From: Clostridia bacterium
GTDB taxonomy: Bacteria; Bacillota; Clostridia; Christensenellales; Borkfalkiaceae
NCBI GenBank assembly: GCA_021199295.1
Contig: JAJQII010000049.1
Span: 1-56,338 of the forward strand
DNA: 56,338 nucleotides
Reading direction: 5' to 3'
Numbering within the stretch: position 1 is the first letter of the stretch; the number at the start of each line of letters is the position of its first letter. The notes below the pieces were generated by a model. The model did no database searches. It was given only the letters and a program-made list of their open reading frames with translations, and had not been told where the DNA came from. The translations under genes and the position numbers were made by a program. Of the stretch, positions 35,374-43,738 are shown one piece after another.

Positions 35374-36090
35374 TTGGGAAGATTAGGCAAATTTATATCT
35401 AAAATAGTGCACGACTACCCGTTCCGCACTACTATAGTTTCGGCAGTAGCCTTTGCCATCAATATGATATACGCGGCATGGCAGGGCGGGCTGGCTATTT
35501 ACTACGGCTCAGTATGGTACACGGTGCTTTTTATCTATTACGCAGTGTTTTGCCTGGTGCGCGGGTTTACCATAGCCTTTGAGCGGCGTGCAGGCAAAAA
35601 CACGGGGCTGGATAAACTGAGTAAATCACTTACTTATTACCTTTTTACGGGTATAATGCTTGTTTTGTTAAACATAGTGTTTGCTGTTATGCTTGTATAT
35701 ATGATAGCCACGGGCACGGCAACGCGCTACGGGGTTATCCCCGCCATAGTTGCCGCCGTATACGCTTTTTATAAGCTGTGCGTTGCCATAGGTAACGCGG
35801 CGTACGCTAAAAAATACGACGACTACGTGATAAGGGCGCTCAGAAATATTACTTTGGTAGACGCCGTAGTCTCTATGTTCGCGCTCGAGGCTGCCATGAT
35901 GGAGACATTCGGCGACGGCGTAAGGGGCAGTCTGTTTATACTTGTAGTGGTTTCAGGCGTAGCTGCGGAGGCAGTTTGTCTTGCGGTTGCGGTATATATG
36001 ATGGTGACTTCGTCAATAAAATTAAGAAGATTATCAGAGAAAGAAGCCGAAGAGTCTTCTGATGGGGAAGAATATGAGTACACAGAATGA
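35374..36090 (+). CDS. Six-helix membrane protein after the two-component system
   Basis: 238 aa, TTG start behind AAGGAG. About six hydrophobic helices, an Arg/Lys-rich loop (FERRAGKNTG) and an acidic C-terminal tail (EAEESSDGEEYEYTE). Family not recognised. It is 17 bp after the kinase and overlaps the next gene, so it belongs to the same operon and may be a target or sensor partner. Confidence 0.78.
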   Translation: MGRLGKFISKIVHDYPFRTTIVSAVAFAINMIYAAWQGGLAIYYGSVWYTVLFIYYAVFCLVRGFTIAFERRAGKNTGLDKLSKSLTYYLFTGIMLVLLNIVFAVMLVYMIATGTATRYGVIPAIVAAVYAFYKLCVAIGNAAYAKKYDDYVIRALRNITLVDAVVSMFALEAAMMETFGDGVRGSLFILVVVSGVAAEAVCLAVAVYMMVTSSIKLRRLSEKEAEESSDGEEYEYTE

Positions 36091-36508
36091 TAAGGACGGC
36101 GTATTCTCGTTTACCTATTCCGCGCCGGTTGAAAGCGAGCGCAGGGAGATAGAGGATATCCGCTCAAGGTATATGCCGAAAGACGAGAGGGAGCAGAAGA
36201 CTTTAAGGGTAAAAAAACTTAACGCCAAAGTAAAGCGGGCTGAAAGGTTTACTCTTGCGGCGTTTATTATCGCGGGCATACTTGTATTTGGCGGGGGCTT
36301 CAGTCTTATAACGCTGAACGAATCGGGTTCAATACCCTTTATTTCGGGCATATGTGTTGCCCTTTTGGGAATTCTGATACTTGCACTTGCCCGCCCCGTA
36401 TACCTTAAAGTTAAAAAATATATGAACGGAAAATACGGCGGCGAGATTGCCGAGCTGTGCGGGCAGATACTGTCGGGCAGTGCCGCAGAAAATACAGACG
36501 TTACATAA
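36074..36508 (+). CDS. Small two-helix membrane protein, paralog of the 38858 gene
   Basis: 144 aa from ATG 36074 (GGGGAAG upstream); ATG 36062 is an alternative. Cytosolic N-terminus with IRSRYMPKDEREQKTLRVKK, then two helices (about 58-80 and 86-110) and a C-terminal amphipathic part. It shares the (I)R..Y.P.E followed by L-K(V)KR pattern and topology with the protein at 38858-39217. Members of this small family often accompany clostridial two-component systems; function unknown. Confidence 0.75.
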   Translation: MSTQNDKDGVFSFTYSAPVESERREIEDIRSRYMPKDEREQKTLRVKKLNAKVKRAERFTLAAFIIAGILVFGGGFSLITLNESGSIPFISGICVALLGILILALARPVYLKVKKYMNGKYGGEIAELCGQILSGSAAENTDVT

Positions 36509-36520
36509 AACGGAGTGTTT

Positions 36521-37075
36521 ATGGCTGAAGATTATATGACACAAGACAGCCTGGCTGTCGCTATAAAAGAGCCTGCCCAGGATCTTGAAACATGGTACGG
36601 TGCGTTCGGCTGGACTCTTACCGAGAAACATGCCGACAACGTGTACAGCGACGTTATCCATATGAACTTTACCCGCCCGCATAAAATAGAAAATAAGGAC
36701 AGGCTTCAGCTGTTGCAGGTACGCATGGAAATACTTTTGAACATGGTTTCCCGTGCCGACCGTAAAGTCAGGGCAAGCGTAGGGGTGCTGTCTGCGTTTC
36801 TGTTTTTGCTCGGGGCGGCGATATTATTATGCGGTACGCTGCTTGTGGTGCGTTTCAATGATATTTTTTATATTGTTTGCGGCATAGTCATAGCCGTAGC
36901 GGGTATTTTATTCTGGGTGTTCAGCACGCTTTTATGTGTACAGCTGTACGATTACAGCCAAAAAAGATATGTCGTTTACAAGGGCGTGCTTATGGAAAAC
37001 GTGCGCAGCGTCGTTGCTGAAGCTGCGTCTATTACAGGGTTTGATTATGGAAATAAAGAACTACGGGAAAATTAG
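36521..37075 (+). CDS. Small membrane protein, 184 aa
   Basis: ATG 36521 is chosen over GTG 36515 because CGGAG is spaced correctly for it. A soluble N-terminal part (about 1-85), two hydrophobic helices (about 88-112 and 116-142) and a cytosolic C-terminus. Family not recognised. It lies between the two-component system and cardiolipin synthase and overlaps the latter by 29 bp, so it is probably co-translated. Confidence 0.72.
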   Translation: MAEDYMTQDSLAVAIKEPAQDLETWYGAFGWTLTEKHADNVYSDVIHMNFTRPHKIENKDRLQLLQVRMEILLNMVSRADRKVRASVGVLSAFLFLLGAAILLCGTLLVVRFNDIFYIVCGIVIAVAGILFWVFSTLLCVQLYDYSQKRYVVYKGVLMENVRSVVAEAASITGFDYGNKELREN

Positions 37076-38639
37076 GCGGCAGACAAGCGCCCATATGCGT
37101 AAATCGCCCGAAGGCGATATAATACACATAAAGACAGAGCATATAGGCACTGGCAAAATTAAAGTTATGCTTATGCTGTTTATTGCCGTGCTGTGGCTTG
37201 TCGCGCTTGCCTTTTTAAACGTATGGTTTGTAAATATATTTAACGCTTATATTATTATTGCGCTTGTTCTGGATATATTCACCTGCATATATATTTTAAA
37301 TACAAGCAAGACGGGCCAGTCAAAAGCCGTATGGATTTTGCTTGTCTTGGTGCTGTTTCCGTGCGGATATATACTTTACTTTTTATCTAACGACGAATTT
37401 GTATACCGTGGGGCGCGTAAAAAATACGGAAAAATTTTTAAAGACTCTGAAAAGTTCGCAAACAATGCCGAGCCGCCTCAAACTGCCTGCGACGAGGTAA
37501 AAAGGGACTGCGCGTACTTAAAGCAGTCGGGCGGCGTTTCGCCATATACGCACACATCGGCAAAATATTTCCCCTCGGGAGCGAGCACCTTTGACGATAT
37601 GCTTGAAAGGTGTGCGCAGGCTAAAAAGTTTATTTTTATTGAATACTACATCATTGCAGAAGGGGTGCTTTTAAAGCGGTTTATAGACGTGCTCGAAGAA
37701 CGTGCCGCCGCCGGCGTGGACGTAAGGATAATACGCGACGATATGGGTTCGGGCGGGCGCATAACCCGTAAAATGAAAAAGCGTATAGAAAACGCAGGCA
37801 TACAGATGTCTACTTTCAATAAGTTAGTGCCCTTTTATAAAATAAGCATGAACTACCGCGACCACCGTAAAATTACGGTGATAGACGGCGAAACGGTGTA
37901 TACGGGCGGCATAAATATAGCCGACGAATATATCAACGAAAAACGCCTGTACGGTTACTGGAAGGATAACGGCGTCCGCCTTGACGGCAGGGCGGTAGAC
38001 GGCTTTACGCTTATGTTTTTACGCCAGTGGGAATATGTTACCAAAAAATCCTTTGACTATTCGCCCTATCTCGGGCTTGCCAAAGACGAAGACAGCCTTT
38101 CCACGTTCCTGCCGTATTCGGCGGGGATAGAGTACGAAGACTGGATTGCGCGCGACGTGTACGCAAACGTAATTTCCAACGCCAAGCAAAAGATATATAT
38201 TATGACGCCCTATTTTGTGCCCGACGACACAATATTAAACCTATTGATGGTAAAGGCTATGTCGGGCGTGGACGTAAGAATAGTGTTGCCAGGCATACCC
38301 GATAAAAGGACTGTTTATCCCGTAACCCTACGCAATGCAGATAAACTTACAAAATACGGCGTAAAAGTAATAACCGCCCCCGATACGTTCGTGCATACAA
38401 AGTCGGTGCTTACCGAATACTGTGCCATAGTCGGGTCTATAAATTTCGACGTGCGTTCCTTTTACCAGCAGTACGAATGTGCGCTGTATACCGACGACAA
38501 AGCCGTTATGGACGGGCTTGCCGCCGACTTTGAATCGGTGTTTGCCGAGGGCGTGCAAAGGGAGTATGTACAGCAAAAGCAAAAACTTTCGCAAAAGATT
38601 GTCACCGCACTTTTGCAGGTGGTATCGCCCCTTATGTAA
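37047..38639 (+). CDS. cls: Cardiolipin synthase (phospholipase D family)
   Basis: 530 aa from ATG 37047, overlapping the previous gene. Two N-terminal membrane helices (about 39-62 and 65-105 region) precede two phospholipase D repeats. The first active motif is complete (YRDHRKITVIDG: His, Lys, Asp). The second reads FVHTKSVLTEYCAIVGSINFD: His and Lys are present, but the usual Asp is Glu. The enzyme condenses two phosphatidylglycerol molecules. Placed in the operon of the two-component system, it suggests membrane-lipid remodelling as one output. Confidence 0.92.
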   Translation: MEIKNYGKIRRQTSAHMRKSPEGDIIHIKTEHIGTGKIKVMLMLFIAVLWLVALAFLNVWFVNIFNAYIIIALVLDIFTCIYILNTSKTGQSKAVWILLVLVLFPCGYILYFLSNDEFVYRGARKKYGKIFKDSEKFANNAEPPQTACDEVKRDCAYLKQSGGVSPYTHTSAKYFPSGASTFDDMLERCAQAKKFIFIEYYIIAEGVLLKRFIDVLEERAAAGVDVRIIRDDMGSGGRITRKMKKRIENAGIQMSTFNKLVPFYKISMNYRDHRKITVIDGETVYTGGINIADEYINEKRLYGYWKDNGVRLDGRAVDGFTLMFLRQWEYVTKKSFDYSPYLGLAKDEDSLSTFLPYSAGIEYEDWIARDVYANVISNAKQKIYIMTPYFVPDDTILNLLMVKAMSGVDVRIVLPGIPDKRTVYPVTLRNADKLTKYGVKVITAPDTFVHTKSVLTEYCAIVGSINFDVRSFYQQYECALYTDDKAVMDGLAADFESVFAEGVQREYVQQKQKLSQKIVTALLQVVSPLM

Positions 38640-38676
38640 ATTGAGGGCATACTATGCTCGAATTAATTGGGATTCT

Positions 38677-38712
38677 AAAAAAATTGCCTTCTTTTTGTGA
38701 GGGCATTTTTTT
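38677..38712 (+). terminator. Terminator after cardiolipin synthase
   Basis: An A-run with TGCC (685-688) pairs with GGCA (702-705) and a seven-T run; it ends the operon begun at 33627. Confidence 0.7.
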
Positions 38713-38752
38713 ATATTGCAAGGCGTAAGACGATACTTTTTTAATTTGCCCT

Positions 38753-38802
38753 TTTACAATTTATTAACATAACAAAAACGTTTTATTTACGCTGCGTTAA
38801 AA
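38753..38802 (+). promoter_or_regulatory. PhoP-box-like repeats upstream of the 38858 gene
   Basis: TTTACA (753-758) and TTAACA (764-769) are 11 bp apart, and TTTACG (786-791) and TTAAAA (797-802) continue in the same 11-bp register (offset 33). A possible -10, TACTAT, lies at 823-828. Confidence 0.55.
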
Positions 38803-38857
38803 TCTTTTAAACATTGCCGCTGTACTATATACTTACAAAATAAGTGAGGTGGTAATT

Positions 38858-39217
38858 ATGGATACACAGACAAAAAACGTTTCTAAGGCACAAAAAATAC
38901 GGGCAAGCTATACCCCGCATGAAGAAGACGGCTTCGATAGGCTTAAAAAGCTCGATAAAAAGGTGAAGCGCCCCGCGTTGGTTTTCGGCTATACCTTCGG
39001 TACGGCAGCCGCCTTAATACTCGGCGTGGGAATGTGCATTGCCCTCGGTGCTATCGGCTCAGACGGGCTTTTCCCTTTAGGCGTTATACTTGGCGCTTTG
39101 GGTCTTGTGATGGCGGCGGCGAACGTGTTTATTTACAAAGCGGTTATAAAATCACGCAAAAAGAAGTATGCGGCTCAGATTATAGAACTTTCAGACAAAC
39201 TTGTAAATAACGGCTGA
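38858..39217 (+). CDS. Small two-helix membrane protein, paralog of the 36074 gene
   Basis: 119 aa from ATG 38858 behind GAGGTGG. N-terminal IRASYTPHEEDGFDRLKKLD, a conserved KKVKRPALVFGYTFG entry into the first helix (about 38-62), a second helix (about 68-90), then KSRKKKYAAQIIELSDKL. It belongs to a small clostridial membrane-protein family sometimes mislabelled dihydropteridine reductase; no reductase motif is present. Monocistronic, with TTWACA repeats upstream. Confidence 0.75.
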   Translation: MDTQTKNVSKAQKIRASYTPHEEDGFDRLKKLDKKVKRPALVFGYTFGTAAALILGVGMCIALGAIGSDGLFPLGVILGALGLVMAAANVFIYKAVIKSRKKKYAAQIIELSDKLVNNG

Positions 39218-39221
39218 ATGG

Positions 39222-39252
39222 AAAAAGGGAACGGTGACTCCGTTCCCTTTTA
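39222..39252. terminator. Bidirectional terminator between convergent genes
   Basis: AAAAGGGAACGG (223-234), loop TGACT, CCGTTCCCTTTT (240-251): perfect 12-bp stem with A/T runs on both sides, serving the 38858 gene and the glycosyltransferase. Confidence 0.9.
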
Positions 39253-39256
39253 ATGT

Positions 39257-40228
39257 TTATTCTGTTTTATCGCCTGTCGGGCTTGGATCTGTCAGAGTTT
39301 CCTCTATAATAAAGCGGGGGCGGGCCTTGGTTTCTATGTAATTTTTGCCTACGTAGATGCCCACGACGCCTATACTCGTTACAATAATTCCCGTTAAAAA
39401 AGTCATTACGGCAATCAGCAGCCCCCACGCGGGGATAATGGAGAGGGCTAAAAGCACAATAGTTACTATAAGCCCCGCAAACCCCAAGGCGGTAAGCGCA
39501 AGCCCGAGCGACGCTATCATTCCAAGCGGTTTTGCCGAAAACGAGGTTATACCGTCTAACGCGAACGACAACATTTTTTTAAGCGGGTATTTGCTTTCGC
39601 CTGCAAACCGTTCGGCGCGTTCGTAATACACCGTGTCGCTGGGATACCCTACCATGGGCACTATCCCGCGTAAAAACAGGTTGGTTTCGCCAAACTCAAA
39701 CAGCCCTTTCACCGCCCGTTTAGACATAAGGCGGTAGTCGGCGTGGTTAAACACTACGTCTACGCCCATTTTTTTCATTACTTTATAAAAACCTTCGGCG
39801 GTAAATTTTTTAAAAAACGTGTCCTTTTCGCGGGCGCTGCGCACGCCGTAAACAACGTCAGCGCCCTTATTGTAGGCGGCAAGCATGCCGTCTGCGGCGT
39901 TGATATCGTCCTGCAGGTCTGCATCGAGCGTTATGGTAACGTCGGCATAATTTACGGCGGTATACAGCCCTGCCAGAAGGGCGTTCTGGTGGCCGCGGTT
40001 GCGCGATTCTTTAACCCCCGAAAAGCGTACATCCTTTTGGTGCAGCCCCCTGATTATCTCCCAGGTTTTGTCTTTAGAGCCGTCGTCTACAAAAAGTATT
40101 CTGCTCTTTTCGTCAACTATCCCCTGCGAGGTGAGCCATTCCAGCTTTTCAAGCAATCTTTTGCTTGTTTCCGGCAATACATCTTCTTCGTTGTAGCAGG
40201 GCACTACAAAATATAATACGTCAGCCAT
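39257..40228 (-). CDS. Family 2 membrane glycosyltransferase (GtrB/DPM-like)
   Basis: 323 aa from ATG 40228 (MADVLYFVVPCYNEED), chosen because GGGAAAG lies just upstream and the family starts here. GT-A fold with VDDGSKDKTW, the metal motif DADLQDD and HADYRLMS, followed by two C-terminal membrane helices (about 230-256 and 265-295). Such enzymes transfer a sugar to undecaprenyl phosphate, supplying wall or lipid glycosylation. It is a lone minus-strand gene; the partner flippase or transferase is not in the window. Confidence 0.9.
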   Translation of the reverse strand: MADVLYFVVPCYNEEDVLPETSKRLLEKLEWLTSQGIVDEKSRILFVDDGSKDKTWEIIRGLHQKDVRFSGVKESRNRGHQNALLAGLYTAVNYADVTITLDADLQDDINAADGMLAAYNKGADVVYGVRSAREKDTFFKKFTAEGFYKVMKKMGVDVVFNHADYRLMSKRAVKGLFEFGETNLFLRGIVPMVGYPSDTVYYERAERFAGESKYPLKKMLSFALDGITSFSAKPLGMIASLGLALTALGFAGLIVTIVLLALSIIPAWGLLIAVMTFLTGIIVTSIGVVGIYVGKNYIETKARPRFIIEETLTDPSPTGDKTE

Positions 40229-40361
40229 ATCTTTCCCGTAATTTACTTTAGTAAAGACAGTGTACCACAAACGGCTTGTTTTTGCAATGGTTTTGTTTTA
40301 AAAGGTTAAAATATCCGTTTGTCTTTATTACAATAAAATTTACGTAAATTTTATGTAAAAA

Positions 40362-40393
40362 CACTTTACAAAGTTAAAGTGATAAAGTAAAAT
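40362..40393 (+). promoter_or_regulatory. his operon promoter with overlapping inverted repeat
   Basis: TTTACA (365-370) and TAAAAT (388-393), spacer 17 bp. CACTTTA (362-368) and TAAAGTG (375-381) form a perfect 7-bp inverted repeat over the -35 and spacer, a good operator position for the TrpR-like regulator encoded next. Confidence 0.55.
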
Positions 40394-40428
40394 AGAATAG
40401 CAACGACGCATTTATTAAAGGTAAAATT

Positions 40429-40746
40429 ATGGAACAGACCGAAAAGATAGATATGGAAGAAGCCCGCCGCCAGCTTTGCGACTGCTTTGCCGCCATAAGC
40501 GACGCGGGGGATATAGAAAAATTGTTGTCTGATTTGTGTACTTACACCGAGATAGAGCAGCTTTCGCAAAGGCTGGTATGTGCAAAACTTTTGCTTAAAG
40601 GCTGTACTTATAACGAGATTATAGAGGTAACCGACGTATCGTCGGCTACGCTGTCGCGCGTTTCCCGCTGCATACGGCACGGTTGCGGCGGCTATAACGG
40701 AGTGCTTGCAAAACTTTGCGAAGACGGGGAGAGAGAGGGGCAATGA
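40429..40746 (+). CDS. TrpR/YerC-family regulator (predicted HisR)
   Basis: 105 aa. TrpR-like fold with a helix-turn-helix in GCTYNEIIEVTDVSSATLSRVSR (two segments). YerC/YecD-family proteins at the head of his operons in Firmicutes are predicted histidine repressors. The gene is first in the operon and overlaps hisZ by 4 bp (ATGA), and an inverted repeat covers the promoter upstream, so autoregulation is likely. Confidence 0.85.
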   Translation: MEQTEKIDMEEARRQLCDCFAAISDAGDIEKLLSDLCTYTEIEQLSQRLVCAKLLLKGCTYNEIIEVTDVSSATLSRVSRCIRHGCGGYNGVLAKLCEDGEREGQ

Positions 40747-41819
40747 AAGTAAACGGATTGGACGAGGAAGACCAGGTTTATTTTTCGCTTAAAAACCTGT
40801 ACGAGAGCTTTGGCTACAGCCGGTATAAAATGCGTAAGTTTGAAGAATACTCGCTGTACGCCGATAATAAAAATTTTTTAAAGAGCCGCGATATAATAAC
40901 CTTCAGCGACCGTTCGGGCAGGCTGCTTGCGTTAAAGCCCGACGTTACGCTTTCTATCGTAAAGAACAACTCTTTAAAGGGCGGCTGCCAGAAGCTGTAT
41001 TACCGCGAAAGCGTGTACCGCCCCGACAGCAATGCCCAGTTTAAAGAGATAAGCCAGATAGGTCTGGAATATCTGGGCGAAGTGGACGGCTACGCCCAGC
41101 TCGAGGTTTTATCCCTCGCGGCGCAAAGCCTTAATGCCGTGGGCGGCGGGTACGTATTAGACCTGTCGCATATGGGCGTTATAGAGGGCATAATGGAAGA
41201 ATGCCATTTAAGCCAGTGCCCGCCTGCCGTTGCCGAGTGCATAAAGGCTAAAAACCTGCACGATATTACCGAAGTATGCCGCAGGGAAAACCTGCCCGAA
41301 GACGTTACGAAAAGGCTGTGCGCCCTTCTCGGCACAAAGGGCGGGTATAAAGAACAGTTTGCCTCGCTTAAAGAGCTCTTTAAAAACCCAAAATGCCTTG
41401 CCGCAGCGGACGAGCTGGAGAGTCTTATCGCAGGGCTCGGGCAAGACGGGCTGGCAGAAGTTTTCCGCGTGGACTTTTCGGTAATAAACGACGCCAGTTA
41501 CTATAACGGCGTGGTGTTCCAGGGATATCTTGAGAAATTCCCGCGAATGGTGCTCTCGGGCGGAAGGTACGACAACCTTGTAAAAAAATTCAACGAGAAA
41601 GCGGGCGGAATGGGCTTTGCCCTTTACCCCGACGAGCTCAGCTTTTATTACAGAAAACAGCCCGAATACGACGCGGATATCCTGCTTTTATACGGCGAAA
41701 AGGATAGCCCCGCCAAGGTATTGCGGCGGGCGGAAGAACTTACGGGCAAAGGGTATTCAGTACGCGTGGCGAAGACATTCCCCGCAGGGATGAAGTTTGC
41801 CTCGGTAGAAAACGTATAG
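40743..41819 (+). CDS. hisZ: ATP phosphoribosyltransferase regulatory subunit HisZ
   Basis: 358 aa from ATG 40743. Histidyl-tRNA-synthetase-like catalytic core without the anticodon domain: motif 2 region LALKPDVTLSIVKN and YYRESVYRPD, later LSGGRYDNLVKKF. HisZ lacks aminoacylation and is required by the short HisG for activity and histidine feedback. The pairing with a 208-aa HisG downstream fits. ATGA overlap with the regulator. Confidence 0.93.
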   Translation: MKVNGLDEEDQVYFSLKNLYESFGYSRYKMRKFEEYSLYADNKNFLKSRDIITFSDRSGRLLALKPDVTLSIVKNNSLKGGCQKLYYRESVYRPDSNAQFKEISQIGLEYLGEVDGYAQLEVLSLAAQSLNAVGGGYVLDLSHMGVIEGIMEECHLSQCPPAVAECIKAKNLHDITEVCRRENLPEDVTKRLCALLGTKGGYKEQFASLKELFKNPKCLAAADELESLIAGLGQDGLAEVFRVDFSVINDASYYNGVVFQGYLEKFPRMVLSGGRYDNLVKKFNEKAGGMGFALYPDELSFYYRKQPEYDADILLLYGEKDSPAKVLRRAEELTGKGYSVRVAKTFPAGMKFASVENV

Positions 41820-41827
41820 GTGGCGTT

Positions 41828-42454
41828 ATGCTTAATATTGCACTTCCCAAAGGACGGCTGGGGGAAAAAGTATATAAAATGTTAGAGGCGGCGGGCTACG
41901 CCTGCAAAGACGTGCTGGGCGACAGCCGCAAGCTGATTTTTACCGACGAGCGCAGCGGCGTAAGTTACTTTTGGGTAAAACCTTCCGACGTGGCTATCTA
42001 CGTTGAAAGAGGTGTAGCCGATGTGGGCGTGGCGGGCAAGGATATTCTTGCCGAAAGCGGGGCAGACGTGTACGAGCTTTTGGATCTGCGCATAGGCAGG
42101 TGTAAAATGGCTGTAGCCTCGGTAAACGGTTACCGCGAAGACCTGTCCCGCCCCTTGCGCGTTGCAACCAAGTTTCCGCATATAGCCGCGGCATACTACG
42201 GGGGCAAAAACCGCGAAATAGATATAATAAAACTTTACGGCAGCATAGAGCTCGCCCCTATATTGGGGCTGTCCGACGTTATTGTGGATATAGTGGAGAC
42301 GGGTTCTACCTTAAGGGAAAACAATATGTCGGTAATAGAGGAGATTTTCCCGATAAGCGCAAGGCTCATTGCCAACAAGGCATGTTATAAATTCAAAGGC
42401 GGCGAGGTGGACGCGGCTGTGGAAAGATTACAAAAGGAGCTTCCCGATGATTAA
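41828..42454 (+). CDS. hisG: ATP phosphoribosyltransferase, short form
   Basis: 208 aa, the short HisZ-dependent form lacking the C-terminal regulatory domain. First step of histidine synthesis: ATP plus PRPP to phosphoribosyl-ATP. ALPKGRLGEKV at the N-terminus, GVADVGVAGKDIL, and the PRPP loop DIVETGSTLRENN. Overlaps hisD by 8 bp. Confidence 0.95.
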   Translation: MLNIALPKGRLGEKVYKMLEAAGYACKDVLGDSRKLIFTDERSGVSYFWVKPSDVAIYVERGVADVGVAGKDILAESGADVYELLDLRIGRCKMAVASVNGYREDLSRPLRVATKFPHIAAAYYGGKNREIDIIKLYGSIELAPILGLSDVIVDIVETGSTLRENNMSVIEEIFPISARLIANKACYKFKGGEVDAAVERLQKELPDD

Positions 42455-43721
42455 AATTTACGAAAATTACAGCACCGAAGAAATTTTAAACAGAAAAATA
42501 GATTCCTACGAAAAGGAAGAACTTGCCGTAAAACGTATTCTTGCCGACGTTGCCGCCCGAGGCGACGGGGCGCTTATAGAGTACGGCAAAAAATTCGACG
42601 GCGCGGATATACAGAATTTAGAGGTTTCTGAGCAGGAGTTTGAAGAGGCTGAAAGGGCGTTGCCCCCCGAATATAAGCAAATTATTTTAAACGCCAAGGC
42701 TAATATACAGCTTTTCCACGAAAGGCAGCTTAAAAAGGGCTTCAGCATACAAAAACAGGACGGAATAATTTTAGGTCAGAAATATACACCGATAGAGAGG
42801 GCGGGCGTGTACGTACCAGGCGGCACGGCAAGCTACCCTTCTACCGTGCTTATGGATATAATACCTGCGAAAATCGCAGGCGTTAAACAGGTTGTTATGG
42901 TAACGCCCGTCAAGGCGGACGGCAAGGTCAAGGCAGAAATTTTATTCGCCGCCAAAGCTGCGGGGGTGGACAAAGTTTTTAAAACGGGCGGGGCGCAGTC
43001 CATAGCCGCACTGGCTTTCGGCACGCAGACCATCCCCAAGGTGGATAAAATCGTCGGCCCGGGGAACATTTACGTACAGCTTGCTAAAAAGCAGGTCTTC
43101 GGCAACGTGGGCATAGATATGGTGGCAGGGCCTTCAGAGATTTTGGTTATAGCCGACGGCACGGCAAACCCCGTTTTTGTGGCGGCAGACCTTTTGTCTC
43201 AGGCAGAACACGACGTGCTCGCCACCGCTGTACTCGTTACAAATTCAAAGCAGCTTGCTTACAACGTGCAGGCAGAGGTGGAAAAGGCTTTGCTTTTGAT
43301 GCAAAGGCAGGATATCGCCCGCAAGTCGATAGAGACAAACGGCAAAATAATTTTGTGCGAAAGCATAGATAAGGCGGTGGAAATTTCTAACGGGATAGCC
43401 CCCGAACACCTTGAAATATGCGTGGATAACCCCTTTGATTACCTTGATAAAATAACCAACGCGGGCTCAATATTTTTGGGTAAATACACGCCCGAGGCGC
43501 TGGGCGACTATTACGCAGGGCCTAACCACACGCTGCCTACGGGCGGCAACGCAAGGTTCTCTTCCCCCTTATCTGTAGACGATTTCGTTAAAAAGTCGTC
43601 TTACATATATTACACGCAGGAAGGCTTGAACAATGCCTGCGCCGACGTTATGGCGTTTGCAAAAAGCGAGGGCTTGGACGGGCACGCCCGTTCGGTAGGT
43701 GTGCGGGTAATTAAGGCATAG
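42447..43721 (+). CDS. hisD: Histidinol dehydrogenase
   Basis: 424 aa from ATG 42447 behind AAAAGGAGC. Family motifs YVPGGTASYPSTVLM, GGAQSIAALAFGT, VGPGNIYVQLAKK, DLLSQAEHD and a zinc/catalytic region with GPNHTLPTGGNARFSS. Catalyses the last two oxidations, histidinol to histidine, with NAD+. Confidence 0.96.
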   Translation: MIKIYENYSTEEILNRKIDSYEKEELAVKRILADVAARGDGALIEYGKKFDGADIQNLEVSEQEFEEAERALPPEYKQIILNAKANIQLFHERQLKKGFSIQKQDGIILGQKYTPIERAGVYVPGGTASYPSTVLMDIIPAKIAGVKQVVMVTPVKADGKVKAEILFAAKAAGVDKVFKTGGAQSIAALAFGTQTIPKVDKIVGPGNIYVQLAKKQVFGNVGIDMVAGPSEILVIADGTANPVFVAADLLSQAEHDVLATAVLVTNSKQLAYNVQAEVEKALLLMQRQDIARKSIETNGKIILCESIDKAVEISNGIAPEHLEICVDNPFDYLDKITNAGSIFLGKYTPEALGDYYAGPNHTLPTGGNARFSSPLSVDDFVKKSSYIYYTQEGLNNACADVMAFAKSEGLDGHARSVGVRVIKA

Positions 43722-43738
43722 TAAGGGGTGTTTTACGT

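Noticed and set aside
40339..40355. PhoP-type box pair upstream of the his operon (TTTACG and TTTATG, 11 bp apart)
   Set aside because: Both hexamers deviate from TTWACA and the region is AT-rich; the inverted repeat over the promoter is a better explanation for regulation there.
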